The notes beneath the pieces were generated by a model. It searched no databases, was not told the DNA's origin, and was given only the letters and a program-made list of their open reading frames with translations. The translations under genes were made by a program, and so were the position numbers. Of a DNA stretch of 64,000 nt, positions 34,087-46,317 are shown piece after piece. This DNA is from Bimastos eiseni (taxonomy: Eukaryota; Annelida; Clitellata; Crassiclitellata; Lumbricidae): assembly GCA_959347315.1 (NCBI GenBank), contig OY365807.1, positions 33,167,660-33,231,659 on the forward strand, in the 5' to 3' direction. Within the stretch, counting starts at the first letter, position 1, and each line of letters opens with the position of its first letter.

Positions 34087-35532
34087 TAGGACAAAATGGT
34101 AGAGGACAAAATGGTAGAGGACAAAATGGTACGGACAAAATGGTATGGGGACAAAATAGTATTGGACAAAATGGTACGGACAAGATGGTATGGACAAAAT
34201 GGTATGAGGACAAAATGGTAACGGACAAAATGTTACGGAAAAAATGGTACGGACAAAATGGTAGCAGACAAAATGGTAAGGACAAAATGGTATGGACAAA
34301 ATGGTATTGGACAAAATGGTACGGACAAAATGGTATTGTACAAAATAGTAGGCTTACGGATAAAATAGTAGAGATTTAAGGGGTCTAGGACATATTTCCA
34401 CTCCCCGAACATTTTCCCTAGCACATTTCTCCCAATTGATCACTAATATAGCACACACATATATAAGTTGTGTATCATATTAGCCATATTAATTAAGTAT
34501 GTATGATTAATATTATATATAACATATATATGATTAATGTCCGGGGAGCGAAATGTCAGGGAAAATATATATATATATATCAGACTATGTTTGATATGCG
34601 TATAACAAACTTTGGTAAGCCATAGTTTAGGTTGGCAAAGTCATTTTTCTTGCAAATATCATGCTGTCTAAATTTGAAACAAAAACCGAACTGATGAACA
34701 GAATCCTTGCATAAATTTAGGCTGGATTAATTAATAGAGTCTTGTTTTATCAGAAGCTGGACCGATGAAAATAATTATGTATAATTTGAAGTAGGACTGA
34801 TGATAGGAATCCCTGCTAACATCGATGCTTGACTACTTGAAAGAATCTTGTTTAATCAGGAGCTGGATTGATGAAAATATCATGTTTGTTTGTAAGGGGA
34901 TTGATGAAAATGATCGCTCTTCAGATCAGAAATGGAATCGATGAGAAAACGATGTTCAATTAAAAGTTGGATAGTTTAGAAGAATCATGCTTCTAAGGCG
35001 AAGCTGGATCAACGAAAAGTTATACTTGAATGGTAGAGGGTTCGATAAGAGAATTCTGCTTTAACGAGATGGATGTTAAAAATTATGCCTAATTATAAGC
35101 TGGATTGGTCCAAAGAATTACGCTTATTTGGAAGCTGTTATCTGTATTCCTTGAAAAGAGAGGGGCTGAAGAAGATGCTTAATTTACAAAAAGAATTATG
35201 CTGAAATGGGAACTGGATCGAATAAAAGATTCCTATTTTAAAAGAAGCTGGATTGATAGAAAGCCGCTAGAATGGATGCGTGCTTACGTTGAAATTGAAT
35301 ACCTATTTGTCCATATCATCTTGTCCATATCATATTGTCCGTACCATTTTGTCCTTACCATTTTGTCTGCTACCATTTTGCCCGTACCATTTTGTCCGTA
35401 CCATTTTGTCCGCTACCATTTTGTCCGCTACCACTTTTCCCCATGTCATTTTGTCAGTACCATTTTGCCCGTACCATTTTGTCCGCTACCATTTTGCCCC
35501 TACCATTTTGTCCGCTACCATTTTGTCCGGTC
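34087..35532. mobile_element. Foldback-type element with minisatellite inverted arms
   Basis: The left arm (34087-34370) is about 19 tandem units of a 13-16 bp motif, GGACAAAATGGTA(C/G). The right arm (about 35310-35532) is about 17 units of its reverse complement, TACCATTTTGTCC. The arms can therefore pair over 200 bp or more. A 13/14-bp direct repeat flanks the whole (CCTAAGGCGGTTC at 34074-34086 and CCTAAGGCCGGTTC at 35536-35549). The interior is AT-rich with a second, degenerate tandem repeat at about 34660-35265. No transposase is encoded. The architecture is that of foldback elements. The family is unknown to me. Confidence 0.7.
34660..35265. repeat. Degenerate about 35-bp tandem repeat inside the foldback element
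   Basis: Roughly 17 units of 30-45 bp share AAT(C/T)(A/T)TG(C/T)TT near the start and GAAGCTGGATTGATGAAAA near the end. They are strongly diverged from one another and the array stops close to the inner edge of the right arm. Confidence 0.7.
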
Positions 35533-35549
35533 ACCCCTAAGGCCGGTTC

Positions 35550-37083
35550 GCAACAATGCATTGATAATTACCAATAATGGTTTATTTAAGAGATCTATGA
35601 ATCTCTGACTAGCATGATCCTGCGCGGACCTTAAATGGTAAAGCACCCTTTCAAATGGGCAGCTGTGGTGAAGCATCTCACTCGATCACTCCATTTTAAA
35701 TATAAGGGATCACGGCCCTATATAATTACACGCTGAATATGACTCATCATATTTATCAGACTGTGAGTTACAGTAATATCTCAGAAGGTCAAAGGTTAAC
35801 GGCGCAACCCTTCCTTATCGTTGTAGCGGCTTACTAAAAAACGCTTGTGACGTTACCTAACCGTGTGATCATGCATAAAGGACAGCTGAACGAGACTTCC
35901 TGCCACGGGCAGCCAGTGACAGAGAGCCCATAGGGTTTCCTCTGTCACTGCATGGCAGCCAATGACAGAGAGCCCATAGGCTTTCCTCCGCTCTTTCTGC
36001 GTGAGAAGGGGGTTCATCATACAGAAGGTTATAAAGTTTTGAAGTTTATAGGCTAGTTCTTTGCCATTTTACATGCGAAATTATTTTACATAAACCACAC
36101 CACAGAAGAGATTAGACACTAGGTAAGCTCCTGTACGCCATGTACGCTACATGTACGCCAAATAATTATGTGATCATCTATTTCCCAGGGACTTGTATAC
36201 GACCTGTTTTTGAGGCGAATTTCCAGACGTTTCAAAATGTCATCTCATAATACGAGACTAACTGCGCTAATGTGAGATGTGAGATGTGGGATGTGAGCCT
36301 CAAAAATTTAATTGGTAAAAGAAGGAATGTGTATGCCTCCTGTTAGGGAAGGGGAAGTGTAGTTGGAATTCACATTAATTGAAGCAAATTAACTGCGCTA
36401 CTGGTCACATCGAAGAAATCAAGTTTATTTATGTATCCAGAGGTTTCACAGTTGCAAAGGTTTTTTAAACTGGAAATACCCCTTTCTAAGCTTAAGTCAT
36501 AGTACTTTATCTTTATACTAGTTGGTCAAATTAATCTAAAGGCTACTATTATGTGGTAGTCTGGGATAAATGTTTCGTATCTACACTGCCTTACTATGAA
36601 TTGCGTAATAAATTCAGCTGTAGCTCAGATTTCGCTCCGGGCTGAACCTAGCTGGTTCAGATTTAACGCTCAGTAGCCTGTTCAGCAGTAGGCTTGTTAA
36701 CAGACATAATGAGATTGTTAGGCCTAATAATTTTGATTGCATTCTTGATCTTGATCTCGAACACAGTAAACCTACGCGCATGGAGTCTGGGCTGAAGCGT
36801 GTGCACTTGTAGCTAGGCCACCAGTTTCTGTGCGCGTGTCTAAAAATATTCGTCCGATAAAGTTTCATTCCTGTTTATTTTGGCTTGCATACGAGTGTTT
36901 TGAACGAGAGCCGCAGTAGGCCTACTCGTAGACTCTTAGTACTCAACGCTCTCATCTAGCATTAGCTAGACTACACGCAGACGAGCCTGTTAAGCAGCCG
37001 CTGACGTGTAACTGAAGTCACAGCTGCACCGCTGTAGCTTCTTCTCACTGTTCTGCATTTGCTTTACATCAGCTTTCGCAACC
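35550..37083. other. Region upstream of the SDR gene
   Basis: No other gene seen. A near repeat occurs at 35905-35990 (GGCAGCCA(G/A)TGACAGAGAG, then CCCATAGG(G/C)TTTCCTC, twice). The promoter of the SDR gene must lie here, but I cannot place a core element. Confidence 0.45.
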
Positions 37084-37411
37084 ATGATTTGCTGGTTCTG
37101 CTTTTATATCGTCTTACTGTTCATCTTGTACAAGGTGCTCGATCGTCTGATCCGAATCCCTCGGGTCGGTCGTTATGGAGACCGATACATTCTGGTGACC
37201 GGGTGCGATACAGGGTTCGGGAACTTGTTGGCGAAGCGATTGGACGAGTTGGGATGTCACGTATTTGCCGCTTGTCTTACGGAGAAGGGAGAGGTGGATC
37301 TGAAGAAGACTTCTTCGGAACGTCTCCATGTCTTGACACTTGATGTCACAAAACCTGAAAGTGTTCAGAATGCGCTCGAGTTCGTCAAGTCGAAACTACC
37401 TCCAGAGAAAG
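37084..37411 (+). CDS. SDR9C gene exon 1: membrane anchor and NAD(P)-binding fold
   Basis: The ATG at 37084 is in good context (CAACCATGA, A at -3) and opens the hydrophobic anchor. It encodes residues 1-109 plus 1 nt and ends CCAGAGAAAG|GTAACG (phase 1). It contains the TGCDTGFG loop and the LDVT motif. Confidence 0.94.
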
Positions 37412-40400
37412 GTAACGAAGGCAAATGCTTGTTGGCCTAGGCTTCTGCGTGGACTATCACGTGGCGTAAAAGTAGGCCAGATCCTTGATTAAACGAGAAT
37501 AATAATAGTCCGTTCTAGTCTTACATGACCTTACCTTGTGTGAAACTTGTAGGCCTACAGCTTCTTTTTCTGCAATCGATAGTCTGTCTGAATGCAACTA
37601 CTGCCTATAAGATCACATGTCATTGGAGAAATCTAGTCTACATATTCAACAGGTAACTAGAAGAGGATTGCAGGCTACAGTTGGCTGAGGAAAATTAAAT
37701 TTATCAGTTTAAATCCCAACGACATCACAAACTAAAAAATCGGACAGGTCAAGCTGCTCTCTCCAGCGGGTCTAGCTGATCGTACAGCGCATAAGGCCCT
37801 AGCAATGTTCCAGTCTAAATAAGCATCACTTACAGTCCTTCTCAGCGTTGCTTTGATTCCTCAAATGCACACCTTGCACTTGCCTATACGCCTAGTCTTC
37901 GCACGTGTTTCCAAATTATGATCTGGTCTCATTCAGAAAATTTCTCCGGAGGAGAGCAACTAGGCTAATAGCATCTGACAAAGTACTAGATCTCCTACTC
38001 TAAACTCACTTGCCACAGTGAACTTGGAAGAACAGTTTTGTGTAGTCTTTATTTCACACTGTCTCTATCGAAGACGTTACTCGATGTACTTACTCATCGC
38101 CAAACAATCTGAGCATTTGAACGGTGATCCGTTGTTTTTCCATCAGTTGATCTGATCTGAGCTCTATTTAGAATTAAATTCCTTTATAATTCTCAGCCAA
38201 ATAATTAATCCCTCAGTAGTTAGATCTGTAAGTGACTATACATGTAGGTAGCATTTTAGGAAATATTTTTTGCTCACTATCTCCAGATAAGTATGACATT
38301 AGCACGAGTCGTGCAGTTGTAATCAATGAGGTTATAAATAGCACGCAAACCACGTTTACGACGTTAGCAGGAAACCTCTCAGTATCGAGAGAATCCTACG
38401 ACTGCTTCCATTAAGTGAGATCGTTCAACAGGTGAAGCAATAAAACTGTAGAAATCGATTTTAAATAGACTACCTAGTTTTATTATGATTTTTGAAAACC
38501 TAAAGAACCTTGATAGTTAACATTTTAAGCTTTATAAGGTTTTTTTACTTTAGTCAAAAGTTTTAAATTTATTATAACTATGATTTGTGACATGACCTTC
38601 TTCGTTCATTGGATCTGTCGTTAGTAGGACACAGTATATATAGCCATTGGGAAATAGTTCTTCATGCATTTCTAGGCCATTGGACTAACTATTGTGCCCA
38701 GTGTGCGACTCTAACTATGAGAGGAGCAGTGGCGGCTCTAGATTTTTTCTACAGAGAGTCAAGGGGGAGCAGGGGAGGGGGCCGAGGACCCGGGAGGAGG
38801 GTCCAATTGGATACCCGAATTTGTCGAAACTGAGAGTGCTAGGTATAGCTCCACACTGAATGACATCGACCAGATACATGTATATGCATTATAGAGCAGT
38901 ATGAATTCTTTACATCAACGACCTCTAAGTATTTGAAAATAGAATGACTTTATTCAATAGCAAAGCATTAACTATGTTCGATACATGCACTTAATGAAAA
39001 GCAAATTTACGATTGTCATGTCAAGAGTCAAACTGATCCACAAGGGATCAATTTGTAAGGGACTCTGCACGAACAGATTTAATCGACAATATTGTCAGAC
39101 TACCTAGACTAATATCAGACACAGTGCTTCATATATTTTTTTAATTAATTTCAGAGCAGAAAACTTTTCTGACAGGATATTGATGTTACTGGTAAAACAA
39201 TGGCTATGTTCGACAGTCTGTAGCCTACATTTCATGAAAAGAAACTTTGCATGGTTCCAGAAAAGGAGCCAGAACTATCATTGTGGTCATATTGCATGGT
39301 TGCACAAAAACATGAATGCCTTAACAGGCGCCCAACTTGGAGAATTTCATCGTTGAGGTCTTCAACATTAGTCATACAAAGTGCAACAGACACAATGTTA
39401 TCATAATTAATTCAAGAAAGACTTATGTTTTGGCATACATATGACTGTCATAGCAGTAAGTGAATGGCCAGAGAATTGTCTATCTATAGTTCAGAAATGT
39501 TCTGCCTAAATGTGGTTTATGTGTTTACTTGAGAACGTTGTCCCACAGTTTCATCGACTGCCAAGCTGGAAAAACGGATGAGCATTAAACGGACAGCCGG
39601 ACACGTTGCTTAGTTAATACTGGGTCAATTTAACAATTGTTACTTTCCTCTTTTGCCTTTGCAAAGACCTCAGTTTCATCTCTATTTTGCTTTGAAAGAG
39701 ACAGTTTTATGTCTGACATATATGCATTAACTGAAATTACATTCAATTAAAGTGCGTGGCAATGGAAATAAATGGTCTGTGCCCTCCAACTGCTGGACAT
39801 TCTTATTAACATTGCTCATTACACTAGCACCATCGTAACCTTGACCAACTAAACCTGAAACTATATCTGCCCCAAAATTTACTGACTTAGGAGTATCTAA
39901 AATAAACCATTACAATGACGTTGCATGTAATCCGATTGCAGATTCAAAATCTATAAAATATTCACTTTCTTGTTGGCAAAATCGTATTACAAAGAATAGC
40001 TGTTTCTGCGACTAATATCCTTTGTCCTATCAACAGGGATTCAAAACTTTATAAACTCCTTGACCTTTCTATTACTTGATCCCTTACGATATCTACCACT
40101 AAAAATTCTAAGCAAGTAAGTAAGTGATCCTGTGAGATTGTTAAGAAAGATTTCAGATTTCGTTATGCAAGCAAGTACTTCGTGCCTCTGAGAATGCCCT
40201 GGAAAAAATAATTCTGAATTTCATCATGCATCATACCTGAGTAAGTAAATTGAAAATCTAAATAATACCATATTTCACAGCACATCGGATAAAAATCTGG
40301 GAGGCCAGTGGGAGGCAGAGCTCAGTTGGGAGGCATGATCCCTCTGGCCCTCCCTGTGGAGTCGCCACTGGAGAGAAGTCAGACGCCTGGAAACATAAAA

Positions 40401-43400
40401 AGACATAAAAACATAAAAGCGCAAACACGTTCCAGCCCTGTTTACGACCTACTTTGACGGCTATTGATGTTAGTGCGCGCTTTGATCTAATTGATTCGCT
40501 TACTGATGGCTCTTTTTTCTAGCTCCTGCATATTAGGCATACCATTTCTTCGTGTACTATTTGTACTCAGCTATGGGTTGCAGGTCTGTGGGGAGTAATG
40601 AACAACGCCGGAGTGCTATCGACCTGTGGACTGCCTGAATGGATGCATCTGGATGACTACAAGCGCCAGTGTGACGTCAATCTGTGGGGCTTGATCGACG
40701 TTTCGTTGAAGTTCATGCCACTCGTCAAGAAGGAGAAGGGACGCATCGTCAACACGTCCAGCATCGCCGGACGTCTTTGCTTTCCAAACGCAGTACCCTA
40801 CTGCATCTCCAAGACAGGAGTCGAGGTGTTCACGGATGGTATCAGGTATAATCTCGACGGACAGACAGACAGACAGACAGATAGACATACATACATACAT
40901 ACACTGTCTCTCTCTCGCTGTCTTAATATGTCTATTTGTTTGGTTGCCTGCCTGTTTGCCTGGCTCTCTATGTGCTGTCTGTCTATCTGTTGTCCGTCAG
41001 TCCGTTTCTCTCTCTGATCTCATTCTGCCGCGCTGTTAGTCAATTTCATGTGGTCAAACTATCCCACTGTACCCTTGCCCAGTGGTGGCGCCAGACGCTT
41101 TTGGTACTCAGGGCATACCCAGGGCAGTCGCTTTTGTCACCAGTGCTGTGCTATTTATGGCTATGACAATAATAACAGTAAATTGCGACCTTTAACATTT
41201 TAGTGATCACATAAGCTCGCCAAAACGGTCAGACGCCTTGCCCATTATAAGCTCACCATAAAAAGTTTCAGAAATAGAGCCCCAGAGTCTAGTATTCTTT
41301 ATGTCAATGCTCAAGTAATTCGTGTCATACTAGTCGACAAGTGGCAGCAATTAGCCTATTTAGGACTTATGGTGCCAGCTGTATGCGACAGTGGGATGCA
41401 CAGCTATAAAAAGCCTATGTCCAAAACTTTGTGAAATTCCAATGAACGGGCTCTGGCAGAATGCATAGACAAAACTGCTACATCTGGCAATCTTCCATCC
41501 AGCATTATAGTTCTCAAGTGTGTCTTTAATAATTTGAGACAACTGAATGAGTGCTCAGATTGAGCAGATGGAGGCCTAAATGGAACAGTGCATATACAAT
41601 TAAAGCTAACCTGATTAGCCCATAGAAGGCTTCAGCATATTCGGCGATGAAATGAGTGAATGCAAAAAGTTTATCACCTTCAAATGTTGGCAATGTCCCA
41701 TTTTGTTTTTGCGTTCAAGCATTCTCTTCGACTGTCGCTATTCCAGAATTAGGCCTACATCCTCCAGAATGGCTTCGTAATTACATATTTACATAATTAC
41801 ATGTTCCTATTTAGGAGCAAAGATCTTACTGGTTAAGAAACATGCACTGCCTGCAGTGTTAACGCCAGAAAAGCACGCAATATTTTCATATTCTCGCCAG
41901 AAAATCTGGCGTGCAGTTCTGTAAGTGCTTTATCAATAACAGGAAAATAAATTTCATTACTAAGGAAAGAATCAACATCATGTGCAGTCTCATTTCTTTC
42001 AATAACCATATCTCCATCCATCCTACGAGGAACACATGTGAGATGCTCCAGGATATTTATTGATGGACCGTACGTGTCTACGATCTCCTTCGACGCCTGA
42101 ATGTGTGTCATGCACTTTGCTACGTTTCGGTTCAGGCGAAAAAATCAAGGCAATTAGAAATCAAATCGCAGACAATGTTAACATTCACATCTGAGCGTTG
42201 CAGGCAATCAGCGGAAGCTTTCATTTCTCTAAGAAAGTCGCTGAATATTTCTAAGCAGAAGACAAATTTTAGATCGATTGAGAGTCAACGGTGACAGTGA
42301 CCAGGGCAGAGACATTTTTACCAGGGCATTTGCCCTGCCATGCCCTGGTGTAGCGCCGCCGCTGTCTTTGCCTCATTCAAACTGAGCGTTTCATTATAAA
42401 GTAGGCCTTACATACATGTAGGCTATGTATTATGTGTTTTTACCTAAACTGCTGTTTAGTTGCATGAAGGATGTGCGGTGTAGTCATACGGACTGTTAAG
42501 AAATTTGTGATTCCTGTTCCACATCTAACCCATAACCAACTTAGCTATAATGAGTATTTACTGACTCAGTCCGCTCATTTGTTGAGGCTAAATAAAACTG
42601 AAGTCGCTAACATTTCATACCCATGACTGCCTCTTGGCTGACTTCTACTCAGTAGATTTCATAATTATTAGAGTTGTTAAACTATAGGTCGTTTGTGAAA
42701 ATTGGTCTAACAGTTCTAACTGGATGCTCTTTCTATAGACGAAGCCTGCGAGTGTTTGGCTGCAAGGCTATCATAATTGAACCTGGCGTTCATAAGACTT
42801 TTCTAATGTCAGAGGAGAATTGGGTTGACGGATATCGTCGCATCTTCAATGATGCGGATCCGGAAGTCAAGGAAGAATACGGAGAAGAATACTTCAAATA
42901 CCGTAAGCATAACAGAACATTCTTCTGAGTTGTCAGATACGAGGGGCTGAATTTAGGACCTTTTAGAGTAGGCTACTAGGTCTACGTCAAAGAAATCGAC
43001 CAATCCATCCCGGCCGTTCACATAAACGTAATTCATACGTAGTCTTAACTATCCATGAATTTACAGCAAAATTAGTTCAAAAAAATTCAACTGGTGTAAA
43101 ACTTAGGCTAATCGAATTTTTAAAAATATCAGATAGAATTTCTCCCAAGTATCGGAATTTGGGGTACGGTACCTTACAGTCAAAAAAGCTGCTCTGAAAG
43201 TGACAAGTACCCGTTGTACTGCTGAGAATTAAACCTTTTGATGTGAAGTCAAAATTCTCAGTCCCGCTTTATGCGCCCTAGACTTCGGTCACGCTTGAAA
43301 TATCCGTCCATGTCGTAGGCTACGCATTACTGCATTCTTTCTGCATGTAGAGGTGAATTTGTATAGTTCCCTTTGCACGCAGTTCAAGGACGCAACTGCG

Positions 43401-46317
43401 TGTCTTTTCGGTGTGCATTTTCTGTGGGTGGGCCGACCACGAGTAATCTAAACTCAGATATGTGTGCTCTAATAGATAGAAACGCTGGATATTGCTTTTG
43501 CAAGCATTTAAAAACTGTTCTTTATCGCCAGGGTTGAGCTGGTATATACGACTCTGAACAGGCTATTTTGGAGGGGCGCTATACAAGTCTGAATGAATTG
43601 ATGAATTGATGAAGCAATGAATTAATGAATTAATGAATTTGTGTCCTGCAGTGGGGATATCCGGTTACATCTTTCACCGTGGCTCGATAGGGAACTGCTG
43701 CAGCATGCCGGGCGATATGAGGTTCCCATGTATGTAATTTTTTATCGTCATGTACTGCGCATGGAGGGGGTGGCGATTGCCATTCTCTGCCCCTTTGTTG
43801 CACCACTGTCCGGATTTGCGAACCGGCCATCTCGCGGCAGCGTTTCTTTGAGGCACCGCACAAGACCACAATAGGCCCACAGCTGATGCTTACAACGCCC
43901 TCCTTCAACTCCATGTGAAGTTTTCAAAGTACAAATACCTGTACACGTGCAGTGTGCCGGGCTAACATCAGGGACTTATGTACGCTGAAACTAATGTAAT
44001 TGGTAGATGGCAAAACTCATTACAACCCAAGTACACTCGGTTCAGACTAGAGCGAACTTGATCGAACTTATGGACGTCATGCGAAGTCTGTAGATTTTGG
44101 TCAGTGGTAGTGGTGATGAATGTTGAACCTGTTGGGTGTGATGATCCTACGCCAGTCTTCATCGATCATGCTTTATGATTTATTTGAAGCGTAACGGTCG
44201 ATACACAACAGAAGCGTGTATTGAGCTAATAAGACACCTCTGGTGATGATTGTTTCACACTCAAGTATTCGCCTGTTCTCTTATATACAGTGCTGGTATA
44301 CTGGTAATTGGAAGCCAATCTATGCTAATTGAAGACCATTTATTATAATAGCAAAGCCACTTCATCGCTTGGCAATCATTATTCCTAATTTAGTTGTAGG
44401 ACATGTCACTTAACAGGATAGTAGGCTAAAATGTTGTGCGTGCGTTAATGAAGTCGGATCCTGGAAGTTCATTGGGTACTAGCATAACCATGTACATAAA
44501 TAATTACCAGTTCGGGTCTTGAGGGATCATATGATTTATTGATACTATGACGTTTTATGGCTCGTGGAGCCTTTCATGAAGACTATAGACTTACATAATA
44601 TGAGACGAAAAGTTCATATTGTTATATGTTATCAAAATAAAGATTTGTATGCAAACTAGCCTACTTTGACTGTTTGTATGCACGAAAACGCACCATTTAA
44701 GAATTATTTTTGCCAAAAATGTCCTGGGTAACCGGCTCACTGAGCACCTCCCAGAGCCCTACACCTTATTTTGCTCTGGCATCTTCAGCAACTTGAACCA
44801 TGTTGTCATTTCGATGATTCCACGGTGAATAACTGAAGGAAACGTGTGTCCAGTGATAATATTTTATCGGGCAAATGGTGTGCAGCAGCCAAAAAGGAAA
44901 ATCAAATGAGAAGAACACCTATATATAGCCAGAGTGTTGTAGACCCTATGTATTTTAAACTAACCTGGACTTTACGCTTTCTGAGGCCTGTTCACCAGAG
45001 CGCTTTTGGGCAAAGAAGTTATATTAGCGGATATGCTTACTCGCTCGCTTGCTTATTTACTAATGGTTAGCGTTATAAACATTCAGTCGAAAGCTCGGAT
45101 GTTCAAATTCTCGCCAGAGTGAAATTGCTACCGAAATTTTGGTCCCACGTACAATGTACGTTAACTCCAATAAGTTAACGTTTAGTAAACTGACGGCATG
45201 CTCTCGGAGGGAGACCAGGCTTCAGATCTCCAGCCCCGATTCGACATGGCCAGCAACAAGCCCCGTTGGTATCTCTACGAAAATTGGTTATTGCGAATTG
45301 CGAGTGTGTATACTATAGGTTAGTGAGAGTCTGACCTGAGACCTCAGAGCCAGATTGGTTTGACAGAGGCATGCCGTTTGACCGACATTACGCTAACCAA
45401 TAATAAACCAGCCCTAAATTTAGAAACAGTAAGTGGTCTTTAGAGCCCAGTTTGATTAATTTAGGACAGCCAATGCTCGTAAACCTACTTGTCGCCTAAT
45501 AATAGTCCTATTTTCGCGACTATGCGTACGTTATCTTCTGACATCCAGCGCAGCTGCGTCTGACATGGACAAACTACATGCAGGCCTACACGTATGTTTG
45601 TTTTTATGCTCGCTGTAATTATGGCGCGAAAATTTTCTCACAGGTGCGAGATTCACCAGGATTGTGTTTTGTAGTTTAGATGTTGCCTTAAAACATTTTT
45701 TACTTTATAGGCTCTATTTATGAAAAATTTGTCAGGCATTATAGGTTTAAACCTAAAACGGTTGGATGTTGGTAGTTCTTGCCCAAAACGCACTTTTCCT
45801 AGGATATCACGTTTGTATGAAAATGGACTTCACATCTACTGTTCTATCATTCAGTCATTCAGCCTACCAATCAATTAATCAATTGGCAATCAGTCAATTG
45901 GCAATCAGTCAGTCAGGCATTCAATCAATTAATCATTTAGCAAATCAGTCAGTCAGTCAATCAATTAATCAATAAATCAATTAATCACCTAATCAATTAA
46001 TTAATTAATCAGTCAGGCAATCAATCAACTGGTTTTGTTTCGTTTATCTTATGGGTATTATTTGTATGCATACAGTGACGAGTCACCAGGCCCTCGACAA
46101 GCTTCGTGCGTCTGGGTCCGAGCGCGTAACGGACGTCGTCGACGCCTACGAACACGCTCTACTCGGTCTCTTCCCACGACCACGCTATATGGTCGGCCGA
46201 GACGCCGTCTTCATCTACCTTCCCATCCAGTGGCTGCCCGAATGGCTCGGTGATTGGATTATGGCCAGACTCGACCCTGACCTACCACTCCCAGCAGCTC
46301 TTGCTAAGAAAGTCTGA
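37084..46317 (+). CDS. SDR9C-family short-chain dehydrogenase (retinol/17-beta-hydroxysteroid dehydrogenase type), 4 coding exons, complete
   Basis: NAD(P)-dependent oxidoreductase of the RDH/DHRS9/HSD17B6 group, usually ER-membrane anchored and acting on retinoids or hydroxysteroids. Exons 37084-37411, 40584-40845, 42739-42902 and 46076-46317 join in phase to 332 codons including stop (331 residues; the family is about 315-330). Seen: an N-terminal hydrophobic anchor (residues 2-16, CWFCFYIVLLFIL); the dinucleotide-binding TGCDTGFG (39-46) in the SDR9C form 'TGCDSGFG'; ACLTEKG (63-69); LDVT (86-89); NNAG (116-119); catalytic Asn142 in DVNLWG; Ser169 in NTSS; Tyr182 and Lys186 in YCISK; IIEPG. 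All catalytic residues are present, so the enzyme should be active. The substrate cannot be told from sequence. It stands alone, divergent from the plexin gene. Introns 1 and 2 each contain a hAT relic. Confidence 0.95.
37412..38718. other. SDR intron 1, 5' part
   Basis: Unique AT-rich intron sequence up to the hAT element. No coding signal seen. Confidence 0.5.
38727..40370 (-). mobile_element. hAT transposon relic in SDR intron 1
   Basis: The termini are CAGTGGCGGCTC and GTGGAGTCGCCACTG (inverted CAGTGGCGACTCC). The 8-bp target duplication GAGAGGAG/GAGAGAAG (38719-38726 and 40371-40378) has one mismatch. On the minus strand near 39790-39900 a reading NFGADIVSGLVGQGYDGASV, then MSNVNKN, matches the 'GQGYDGA..MSG' block of TTF-type/ZMYM1-like hAT transposases. 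The rest is decayed. Confidence 0.87.
40584..40845 (+). CDS. SDR9C gene exon 2: NNAG motif and catalytic residues
   Basis: 262 bp, phase 1 to phase 2. The acceptor is ATGGGTTGCAG and the donor ATCAG|GTATAA. It encodes GLWGVMNNAGV, DVNLWG, GRIVNTSSIAGR and YCISKTGVEVFTDGI. Confidence 0.95.
40857..40905. repeat. (GACA)n/(CATA)n microsatellite
   Basis: CAGACAGACAGACAGACAGA followed by CATACATACATA, a few bases after the SDR exon 2 donor. Confidence 0.95.
41080..42364 (-). mobile_element. hAT transposon relic in SDR intron 2
   Basis: The termini are CAGTGGTGGCGCCAGACG and TAGCGCCGCCGCTG, with CAGGGCA-type subterminal repeats. The 8-bp target duplication CCCTTGCC/TCTTTGCC has two mismatches. The minus-strand open frame (41833-42111) contains NEIYFPVIDKALTELHARFS, matching the 'Y…IF.P..D….EL..RF' block of ZMYM1-like hAT transposases. 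The two SDR-intron elements share the family but are not the same copy. Confidence 0.87.
42739..42902 (+). CDS. SDR9C gene exon 3: substrate-loop region
   Basis: 164 bp, phase 2 to phase 1. The acceptor is GCTCTTTCTATAG and the donor TACC|GTAAGC. It completes DGIRRSLRVFG, then IIEPGVHKT, the strand and loop that close over cofactor and substrate. Confidence 0.94.
43490..43635 (+). mobile_element. LINE 3' end fragment
   Basis: TTTAAAAACTGTTCTTTATC and GAGGGGCGCTATACAAG, followed by (AATGAATTGATG)n, match the LINE end at 6255-6355. Confidence 0.6.
45855..46030. repeat. Degenerate (AATC)n tetranucleotide array
   Basis: CAATCAATTAATCAATCAGT-type repeats with GTCAGTCA interruptions. The array ends about 45 bp before the SDR exon 4 acceptor. 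Confidence 0.9.
46076..46317 (+). CDS. SDR9C gene exon 4: C-terminal region and stop
   Basis: The acceptor TTTGTATGCATACAG completes a leucine codon (C|TG) with exon 3. It encodes SERVTDVVDAYEHALLGLFP, then RPRYMVGRDA, then LPEWLGDWI, and ends TGA at 46315-46317. 'V.DA..HAL….PR.RY..G.DA….P…LP….D' is the conserved SDR9C tail. Confidence 0.95.

Larger units (their letters stand above)
42903..46075. other. SDR intron 3
   Basis: 3.2 kb. It contains a LINE tail (43490-43630) and, immediately before the exon 4 acceptor, a degenerate (AATC)n/(AGTC)n array (45855-46030). No additional exon is needed by phase. Confidence 0.6.

Noticed and set aside
34067..35608. Cys-Pro-Tyr-His-Phe-Val repeat frames resembling a repeat protein
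   Set aside because: They are translations of the 13-16 bp arm repeats of the foldback element, shift frame repeatedly, and occur only because the unit lacks stops.
40598..41017. Extension of the SDR exon 2 frame past 40845
   Set aside because: It reads through the GTATAA donor into a GACA/CATA microsatellite. The splice to exon 3 restores the SDR motif order.
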